Below are positions 40,311-45,713 of a stretch of 45,713 nt of DNA, one piece after another. The notes under the pieces were generated by a model. The model did not search any database, was not told where the DNA came from, and saw only the letters and a list, made by a program, of their open reading frames with translations. This DNA is from Bacillus thermozeamaize (GTDB taxonomy: Bacteria; Bacillota; Bacilli; ZCTH02-B2), in NCBI GenBank assembly GCA_002159075.1, contig LZRT01000134.1, forward strand, positions 1 through 45,713, read 5' to 3'. How positions within the stretch are numbered: the first letter of the stretch is position 1; each line of letters opens with the position of its first letter. Both the position numbers and the translations under genes were made by a program.

Positions 40311-42641
40311 CTACTGCTGCTTAATATTAAATTGTTTCATTTTCCTATATAGCGTGCTTCTTGAAATTCCTAACATTTCGGCTACCTCCTTTGCGGATGT
40401 TGTCTTCTGTAACGCCTTTTCAATGGCTTCTTTTTCCAATTCTTTAAGTTTGAATATTTTTTTATACGGTTGATGCATATTGTTCCCAGACTGTCCGATA
40501 TCCAAACAAAGATGCTCAGGTTTGATTTCATTCTCTTTAAAAGCTAGAAAAAAAGCGCGCTCAATGGTGTTCTTTAACTCTCTGATATTTCCAGGCCAAG
40601 AATGTAGATGAAGTTGATGTAGACAATCGTTTGAAATGCGCATAGGACCCTGGCCATACTGATTGTAGAGCTCATGAAGCATCTCTGTGACCAAATGGGA
40701 AATATCCTCTTTACGATCTCTTAATGGCGGAATTTCAAGGGTAAATACATTCAGCCTATAGTACAAATCAGCCCTAAATGAGCGTCCATAAGCGATCTCT
40801 TCTTTAAGATTACGGTTGGTTGCACTAATGATTCGGACATTGACTGGTCTTTCGCGGTCATCACCCAGCCGGGTGATCGTCTTGTTGGCGATAGCACGTA
40901 ATAAGTAAGCTTGAAGTTCCAATGGCATTTCTCCTATTTCATCTAAAAAGAGCGTCCCCCCGTCAGCCTGTTCAAATTTACCTTTCATCCCACCTTTTTT
41001 TGCTCCTGTAAAGGCACCTTCCTTATATCCGAACAATTCACTGGCGATCAGCTCTTTTGGGATGGCTCCCATATTGACAGCGACAAAAGGGGAATTCTTC
41101 CGTTCACTCTGTTCATGTATGGCCCGAGCCAATACTTCTTTCCCCGTCCCTGTTTCCCCTAAAATCAAAACATTGGCATCAGTACCTGCCGCTACTTTAG
41201 CTAATTGTAGCGTTTGCTGATAGGCAACATTTTTCGTCCGTATTGTGTGGAACTGAAAAATTTTCTCTTTCTTTTTATTCTTATGTGTTAATAATGAATG
41301 ATCTGAAATCGAACAACCCAATAAGACCCGTAAAGGCTCATGATGATGAATCACTTGGTCAACTATCATGTTAAAATTTTTTCTAAGTTCATCTGAATCG
41401 ACCTTCTTCCCTACACCAATATTTAACAATTGTTGAGCACGGGTACTGGCAAACAGCACTTTACTCTGTTGGTCCAACACAATCAGCACATCACCCGAGT
41501 GTTCCTTCCAAATATTCACAATCGCCATCCAGGGTAAAGGTTTAGGTAAGCTGATATTGTATTTGAAAAAAGGGTTAGGCTCAATCTCTGTATCAGAAGA
41601 CCAAACCAAATCAAACTGCCCCTCATGATTTGCCCGGCCAATAAAAACCTGGCGGGATAAATGCATATTATTGGGGTCTACCTTTAAAACTCCATTAGGA
41701 GCCTTAAAAGATCTCCCCTTTAAGTACCGAAAAATATCCTGACGATGAACGTTTCCAGTTTTGTCGATGGCCTCTAACAGAAGACGAACTCCGATGTACG
41801 TATTCATCATGACTGAAGAGATCACGCTATCTTCTCCAATAAATTTCTTAAATTCGGCGATAAATTTCTCATTCTCTCGATTCGGTATCGATTGAAAGTA
41901 GCTGGCACATCCATAGTGGCCAGCGCCATATTTTTCACCCATGGCTTTAATCTCGATTTCCGATGTAATGGGACTGAAGATAGGTATTTCCGCCGGATCC
42001 ACTCCCATGTCATAATAACACCGGTAAAAATATTTAACATTTTCTCCTACCAGAGTGGATAATATAGCGTCTGGTCTACGGGCTAAGATGTCTTTAATAA
42101 TCTCTTCAAAACGATTTTGGCCAAATGACACATAACTTTCTCCCACCACTTCGCCATTCAGTTGAGTAATGTATTCATATATTTGACGATTGGTGTAATG
42201 CGGATATATATAATCCGTTCCAATCAAATATACTTTGGGACCAAAATGAGAAATCATGTAAAGTAACAAAGTGAAAATTTGCTGGTTAGGGACTTCACCT
42301 GTATAAAAAACATGAGGGTGGGCTTCCAACCCCTCATACAACGTCGGATACATTAACAATGAATCATACCTCTCGAGTACGGGTAAAAGAGCTTTGCGAC
42401 AAGCTGAAGTATAACAACCGATGAAGATTTTCACTCCTGATTTCGCTAATTCTTCCGCTTGCCTCACACACTCATCCGGATCAGATCGGATATCACAAAC
42501 TATCGTGTTCAACCGAACCAGCTGATAACTTTGTTGAAGATAACGATTGATAGCAAACCGGGCTGCCTGGTACTGTCCTTTTTCAGTTATGGATGTCACA
42601 CCGGTGAGGGAAAACAATAATCCTAAGCTGATCTCATTCAT
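40311..42641 (-). CDS. Sigma-54-dependent activator with AmiC-like ligand-binding domain
   Basis: This 776-residue protein has no signal peptide. Residues ~1-365 resemble the type-1 periplasmic-binding fold of AmiC/UrtA (SLGLLFSLTGVTSITEKGQYQAARFAIN, VKIFIGCYTSACRKALLPVLE, MYPTLYEGLEAHPHVFYTG). A PAS-like stretch follows (~380-425). The AAA+ domain has Walker A GETGTGKE (~495-502), an intact GAFTGA loop (~541-546) and Walker B GGTLFLDEIGEM; a Fis-type HTH ends the protein (SAKEVAEMLGISRSTLYRKMKQF). The ATG at 42641 follows AAGGGGGG. It probably senses a short-chain amide or urea inside the cell and activates fmdA-amiS. Confidence 0.88.
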   Translation of the reverse strand: MNEISLGLLFSLTGVTSITEKGQYQAARFAINRYLQQSYQLVRLNTIVCDIRSDPDECVRQAEELAKSGVKIFIGCYTSACRKALLPVLERYDSLLMYPTLYEGLEAHPHVFYTGEVPNQQIFTLLLYMISHFGPKVYLIGTDYIYPHYTNRQIYEYITQLNGEVVGESYVSFGQNRFEEIIKDILARRPDAILSTLVGENVKYFYRCYYDMGVDPAEIPIFSPITSEIEIKAMGEKYGAGHYGCASYFQSIPNRENEKFIAEFKKFIGEDSVISSVMMNTYIGVRLLLEAIDKTGNVHRQDIFRYLKGRSFKAPNGVLKVDPNNMHLSRQVFIGRANHEGQFDLVWSSDTEIEPNPFFKYNISLPKPLPWMAIVNIWKEHSGDVLIVLDQQSKVLFASTRAQQLLNIGVGKKVDSDELRKNFNMIVDQVIHHHEPLRVLLGCSISDHSLLTHKNKKKEKIFQFHTIRTKNVAYQQTLQLAKVAAGTDANVLILGETGTGKEVLARAIHEQSERKNSPFVAVNMGAIPKELIASELFGYKEGAFTGAKKGGMKGKFEQADGGTLFLDEIGEMPLELQAYLLRAIANKTITRLGDDRERPVNVRIISATNRNLKEEIAYGRSFRADLYYRLNVFTLEIPPLRDRKEDISHLVTEMLHELYNQYGQGPMRISNDCLHQLHLHSWPGNIRELKNTIERAFFLAFKENEIKPEHLCLDIGQSGNNMHQPYKKIFKLKELEKEAIEKALQKTTSAKEVAEMLGISRSTLYRKMKQFNIKQQ

Positions 42642-42729
42642 CAAAAACCCCCCTTCGATTTGTGTCAATTTGATACACAGTGTGCCATAAAAGGACAGAA
42701 CGCGTTCCCTCTGCTAAACTAGTAAATTT

Positions 42730-42759
42730 AGTATACATGATGATTTATTATTAACTCAA
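42730..42759 (-). promoter_or_regulatory. SigA promoter of the sigma-54 activator gene
   Basis: On the minus strand TTGAGT (42754-42759) and TATACT (42730-42735) are 18 bp apart. The -35 lies inside block 1 of the repeated segment, so activator binding there could also tune its own gene. Confidence 0.55.
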
Positions 42760-42877
42760 CTTTCAAACTTGAAAATCCAGTTAAACTATTGTCACACATA
42801 CGGATTATCTACACAAAAAATCGTGTTATTGACAGAAAAACACCTCTCTGTTCGGGAAAATGGAATCAGGCTAAATT
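42752..42877 (+). repeat. Segment A: control region copy upstream of fmdA
   Basis: This 126-bp segment is the partner of 40185-40308. It contains a perfect dyad TTTCAA-AC-TTGAAA (42761-42774) in block 1. It ends about 95 bp upstream of the sigma-54 promoter, a normal place for enhancer sites. The conserved blocks are candidate binding sites of the adjacent activator. Confidence 0.8.
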
Positions 42878-42971
42878 AGAGAGTGTTTATTCAAAGTTGT
42901 TCAGTCTTAGTTTTCACTCCTTCTTTCGGCCAACTTCTTATTTGATTTTTTTGGAATGTTTCATTGGAAAA

Positions 42972-42988
42972 TTGGCATCATTTTTGCT
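42972..42988 (+). promoter_or_regulatory. Sigma-54 (-24/-12) promoter of fmdA-amiS
   Basis: TTGGCATCATTTTTGCT fits YTGGCACGRNNNTTGCW with two mismatches outside the invariant bases; GG (42974-42975) and GC (42986-42987) are 10 bp apart as required. The start would be near 42999. Confidence 0.85.
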
Positions 42989-43100
42989 TTTTGGGATGTA
43001 GAGGGAAAGGAGGTGAAAATTGGTTTGTTTTACCATGGTTAACTATGGTTCTGATAAAGTCTGATTAAGGACTTAGAAAGTTTATGATGGAGGGATGATG

Positions 43101-44330
43101 ATGAGCAAACTACACATAACTGTCGATCCGAACCGGCCGGCAGAAGAACAAAAAGAAGTGCTACAGAATCGGTGGCATCCTGACATTCCTGCCATTGCAG
43201 ATGTAAAACCAGGAGATGACTTTATCCTTGAATGTCTGGATTGGACGGCGGGACAAGTGCGAAATGATGACAGCGCGGACGACATTCGTGATATGGATTT
43301 GACACCAAACCACCATCTTACCGGACCAATCTATGTAGAAGGCGCCGAACCAGGCGACCTACTCATTGTCGATATTTTAGATCTTGGGCCTCACCCCAAG
43401 CGTAATTGGGGATACACCGGTATTTTCTCCAAGTATAATGGCGGCGGATTTTTAACCGATCATTTTCCTCACGCCCATAAAGCCATCTGGGATTTTAACG
43501 GAGTGTATGCTACTTCCAGACACATCCCGGGGGTACGCATTCCTTCAATCGCACACCCTGGTATTTTGGGAACAGCCCCCTCCCACGACCTGCTTCAAAA
43601 ATGGAATGAACGGGAAAGAAAACTGATCTCCCAAAATAGTAATCGAGTCCCTCCACTGGCCTTGCCGCCGGAGCCGAAAAATGCCATCCTCGGTAACTTA
43701 AAACCGGGCACCGGAGAATACGATCGCATCGCCAAAGAGGCCGCCCGCACCATTCCGCCGAGAGAAAATGGTGGTAACCGTGATATCAAAAATTTAACCC
43801 GTGGTGCAAGGGCTTATTTACCCGTATACGTGCCTGGAGCCAAATTAACCGTTGGAGATCTTCACTTTACACAAGGGGATGGGGAAATTACATTTTGCGG
43901 TGCCATTGAAATGGCAGGCTGGATCCACCTGCATGTGGATGTGATCAAGAATGGCATGAGCAAATATAATATCAGTCACCCGATTTTTATTCCTAGTCCC
44001 ATAGAACCTCGGTTTTCAAAGTATATCGTCTTTGAAGGCTATTCTGTAGATGAGGAAGGAAATCAACATTACCTTGATGCACACGTGGCTTATAGACAAG
44101 CTTGCCTCCAGGCAATCGAATACTTGAAAGGATTTGGTTACAGTGGCGAAGAAGCGTATATGATATTAGGAACGGCGCCTATTGAAGGTCGAATAAGTTC
44201 TGTGGTGGATATCCCCAATGCGTGTTGTACCCTGTGGCTCCCCACTGACATCTTCGATTTTGACATTATGCCAACCGATGACGGACCGAAAAAAGTCATA
44301 AAAGGCGGTACTTTACCGAAAGCACTGTAA
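43101..44330 (+). CDS. fmdA: Formamidase/acetamidase (FmdA/AmdA family)
   Basis: This 409-residue cytoplasmic amidase hydrolyses formamide or acetamide to ammonia and the acid. Family segments are visible: HLTGPIYVEGAEPGDLLIVDIL, FSKYNGGGFLTDHFPHAHKAIWDF, RHIPGVRIPSIAHPGILGTAPS, NGGNRDIKNLTRGARAYLPVYVPGAKLTVGDLHFTQGDGEITFCGAIEM, and AYMILGTAPIEGRISSVVDIPNACCTLW. Three ATGs occur in a row; 43101 is chosen, 6 nt after GGAGGG. It is the first gene of the sigma-54-driven unit and is followed by an AmiS/UreI-type channel. Confidence 0.92.
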   Translation: MSKLHITVDPNRPAEEQKEVLQNRWHPDIPAIADVKPGDDFILECLDWTAGQVRNDDSADDIRDMDLTPNHHLTGPIYVEGAEPGDLLIVDILDLGPHPKRNWGYTGIFSKYNGGGFLTDHFPHAHKAIWDFNGVYATSRHIPGVRIPSIAHPGILGTAPSHDLLQKWNERERKLISQNSNRVPPLALPPEPKNAILGNLKPGTGEYDRIAKEAARTIPPRENGGNRDIKNLTRGARAYLPVYVPGAKLTVGDLHFTQGDGEITFCGAIEMAGWIHLHVDVIKNGMSKYNISHPIFIPSPIEPRFSKYIVFEGYSVDEEGNQHYLDAHVAYRQACLQAIEYLKGFGYSGEEAYMILGTAPIEGRISSVVDIPNACCTLWLPTDIFDFDIMPTDDGPKKVIKGGTLPKAL

Positions 44331-44360
44331 TCAAGCGCTGAAGAGGAGTAACAGCTAGAG

Positions 44361-44388
44361 AACGCTGGTGTAAAACGACGCCAGCGTT
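44361..44388 (+). other. Hairpin between fmdA and amiS
   Basis: AACGCTGG (44361-44368) pairs perfectly with CCAGCGTT (44381-44388) over a 12-nt loop with no T-run after it. It may stabilise the upstream mRNA or set the fmdA:amiS ratio. Confidence 0.55.
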
Positions 44389-44442
44389 CATCCCACTACA
44401 ACCCACCCCCTTCCTCATTTAATCCTCTGGAGGTGGTTAAAC

Positions 44443-45069
44443 TTGGATACTGTGGGCCTTTTTTATGTTGGAGCTGTCCTCTTCATTAATGGGTTAATGT
44501 TGCTGGAACGTGTGGATGCCAAGAGTGCAGCGATATTTAATCTTTTTGTTGGTGCCCTGCAAACGATAACACCCCTGTATCTCATTATGACAGCAGGTGA
44601 GAACCCCTGGCTAATCTTTAGTGCTAGCGGCATTTTGCTTTTCGGTTTCACATATCTCTACGTCGGTATTGTTACTTTACTAAACATAGATACGAATGGA
44701 ATTGGCTGGTATTCCTTATGGGTTGCAATCGCCGCATGTAGTCATGCAGGTGTTAACATGATTTACTTAAAAAACATAAAATTCGGGATTATTTGGCTAA
44801 TGTGGGCCTTTCTGTGGTTATTGTTCTTTCTATTACTTGGCTTAAAAAAAGATATCAGAAGATTTACAGGTTGGGTAACGTTGATCATAAGCTGGTTCAC
44901 TGCAACCATTCCGGCATTTTTAATATTAATTAATGCCTGGGATATCGTCTCGAATGCCTTGTTCGCAGTGTTTGCCCTTTTACTGGTGATATGGTTTGTA
45001 TATTTATATTTTAAACGGGGAACTGATTCCAAGAAACCATCTATGAGGTACAATGCTCCCACAGGCTGA
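44443..45069 (+). CDS. amiS: AmiS/UreI family amide/urea channel
   Basis: This 208-residue membrane protein has six or seven helices and matches AmiS/UreI: GLFYVGAVLFINGLMLL, a conserved FGFTYLYVGIVTLLNID, WYSLWVAIAACSHA and FGIIWLMWAFLWLLFFLLLGL. Family members pass urea or short-chain amides. The start is TTG with GGAGGT 8 nt upstream. Together with fmdA it forms an uptake-and-hydrolysis pair for amides; UreI-type urea function is less likely since no urease genes are in view. Confidence 0.9.
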   Translation: MDTVGLFYVGAVLFINGLMLLERVDAKSAAIFNLFVGALQTITPLYLIMTAGENPWLIFSASGILLFGFTYLYVGIVTLLNIDTNGIGWYSLWVAIAACSHAGVNMIYLKNIKFGIIWLMWAFLWLLFFLLLGLKKDIRRFTGWVTLIISWFTATIPAFLILINAWDIVSNALFAVFALLLVIWFVYLYFKRGTDSKKPSMRYNAPTG

Positions 45070-45198
45070 TACACGTGAGAAAAAATTATGCCCGAGTTTC
45101 AAAAGTTCTTTGCAAAAGCAATTTTGTAACGAAGTGAATTCCTAACAAGTATAAGAAACAAGGAAATTCCCAGATAAAAATCATGTTTTTTATAAACA

Positions 45199-45243
45199 AA
45201 AAGCCGGAACACTCCATTTCGGAGCAAATCCGGCTTCTTTTTA
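45199..45243. terminator. Terminator of fmdA-amiS
   Basis: AAGCCGG (45201-45207) pairs with CCGGCTT (45230-45236), with an inner CTCC/GGAG helix, followed by CTTTTT. The minus side also ends in T-rich sequence. Confidence 0.85.
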
Positions 45244-45585
45244 CGTATCCATATATAGGTACGCGCATACCACCCTGAATATGGCACACGCATCCTCTTT
45301 CAACAAACACTTCCTGCCGTCACCTGGTGCTTGTTAGGCAAACCAGAACGTACAGGCAACCAGACCGGTGTTACCATAGCCGGCCTTCCCTTCTTCCTGC
45401 ATCCCGGCACCGCGTCACATACGGTTTCCCGTATGGCTGGGATGAAGGTTCAAGGGCTATCCCTGGTGCGGAACAGGAAATCATACATCCAACCTTCCCG
45501 GCATGGGTCCGTTGGTATAAGCTTAGCAGTTATGTAAATTATAGCATATACATGACAAGAAGGAAACTATTGTTTGAAAAACAAT
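45244..45585. other. Non-coding region with RNA-like structure
   Basis: No convincing gene is seen in these 340 bp. On the minus strand CATACGG-GAAA-CCGTATG (45418-45435) is a 7-bp hairpin with a GNRA tetraloop, enclosed by an outer CATCCC/GGGATG helix. Two near-copies of AGGCAA-CCAGA lie at about 45339-45371. It could be part of a structured RNA or a mobile-element fragment; the class was not recognised. Confidence 0.4.
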
Positions 45586-45587
45586 TG

Positions 45588-45713
45588 GTAGTGTCAAGAA
45601 GTTTGTGTAAATCACTTAGGGCATCCAGTGGAATTGGACACGGAAGTCTTATCCTTCCTGGTAACTGCTTACGATAGCGGAAAGGTTCTGTCAAGGGCGA
45701 GCGCTAGCGAGGG
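45588..45713. mobile_element. Possible end of an IS256-like insertion sequence
   Basis: GTAGTGTCAAGAAGTTTGTG starting at 45588 resembles the terminal repeats often seen at IS256-family ends. The element would run off the window. No transposase is visible, so this is tentative. Confidence 0.25.

Noticed and set aside
45327-45677. Plus-strand reading frame of 116 codons
   Set aside because: No ribosome-binding site, no plausible protein character, and it crosses the structured region and the possible insertion-sequence end.

Overview
The window looks like chromosome of a spore-forming member of the Bacillales. The genes and their order point to Bacillaceae or close relatives: pdhABCD near speA and an SR1-type RNA, YktB/DUF1885/DUF3055/YugP proteins, a LiaFSR locus, a CotF-like coat pair, and KimA behind a c-di-AMP riboswitch. 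The first ~37 kb is fairly GC-rich with many GTG and TTG starts; the species cannot be named from the sequence. The right end (about 38.4-45.7 kb) is visibly richer in A+T.

Layout. 0.2-2.0 kb, minus strand: heme O synthase (ctaB) and an enterochelin-esterase-like hydrolase. 2.2-8.0 kb, plus strand: the complete pyruvate dehydrogenase operon, a terminator, then an L,D-transpeptidase. 7.9-14.4 kb, minus strand: DUF421-DUF4363-bpsA-bpsB (type III polyketide synthase plus methyltransferase), a polysaccharide deacetylase, a PfeT-like metal efflux ATPase with a PerR-type box inside its promoter, a hotdog thioesterase and tRNA-Pro(CGG). 14.6-21.1 kb: small housekeeping and hypothetical genes, arginine decarboxylase speA, and convergent to it a dual-function SR1 RNA encoding the 45-residue SR1P peptide behind two CcpN-like operators; then the coat-protein pair. 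21.2-27.3 kb: a Y-family polymerase with an SOS box, DUF4912, the YugP metalloprotease, an SDR and cstA with its YbdD partner. 27.5-34.9 kb: an MFS transporter, an envelope-stress cluster (pspA-pspC-pspA then liaF-liaS-liaR), a lipoprotein and a DedA-like membrane protein.

35.0-38.5 kb: a degraded locus in which a hemolysin/CNNM N-terminus is joined out of frame to a YugP C-terminus, a MerR regulator, and kimA with its complete c-di-AMP riboswitch and terminator. 38.7-45.1 kb: an unknown lipoprotein, a tiny membrane protein, and an amide-utilisation module. In that module a sigma-54 activator carries a cytoplasmic AmiC-like ligand-binding domain and is transcribed divergently from formamidase/acetamidase (fmdA) and an AmiS/UreI channel. 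A good -24/-12 promoter lies before fmdA. About 125 bp from the fmdA side of the activator recurs, inverted, just beyond the activator's 3' end.

Themes. Carbon flow is controlled around pyruvate (PDH, CstA, and SR1/SR1P, which in B. subtilis is under CcpN and binds GapA). Envelope stress is handled by Lia/Psp proteins. Ion homeostasis is represented by PfeT under a PerR/Fur-type box and KimA under c-di-AMP. The most novel-looking unit is the one-component sigma-54 amide sensor with its amidase, channel and duplicated control segment. All functional calls are by motif and remembered family similarity; no searches were run.
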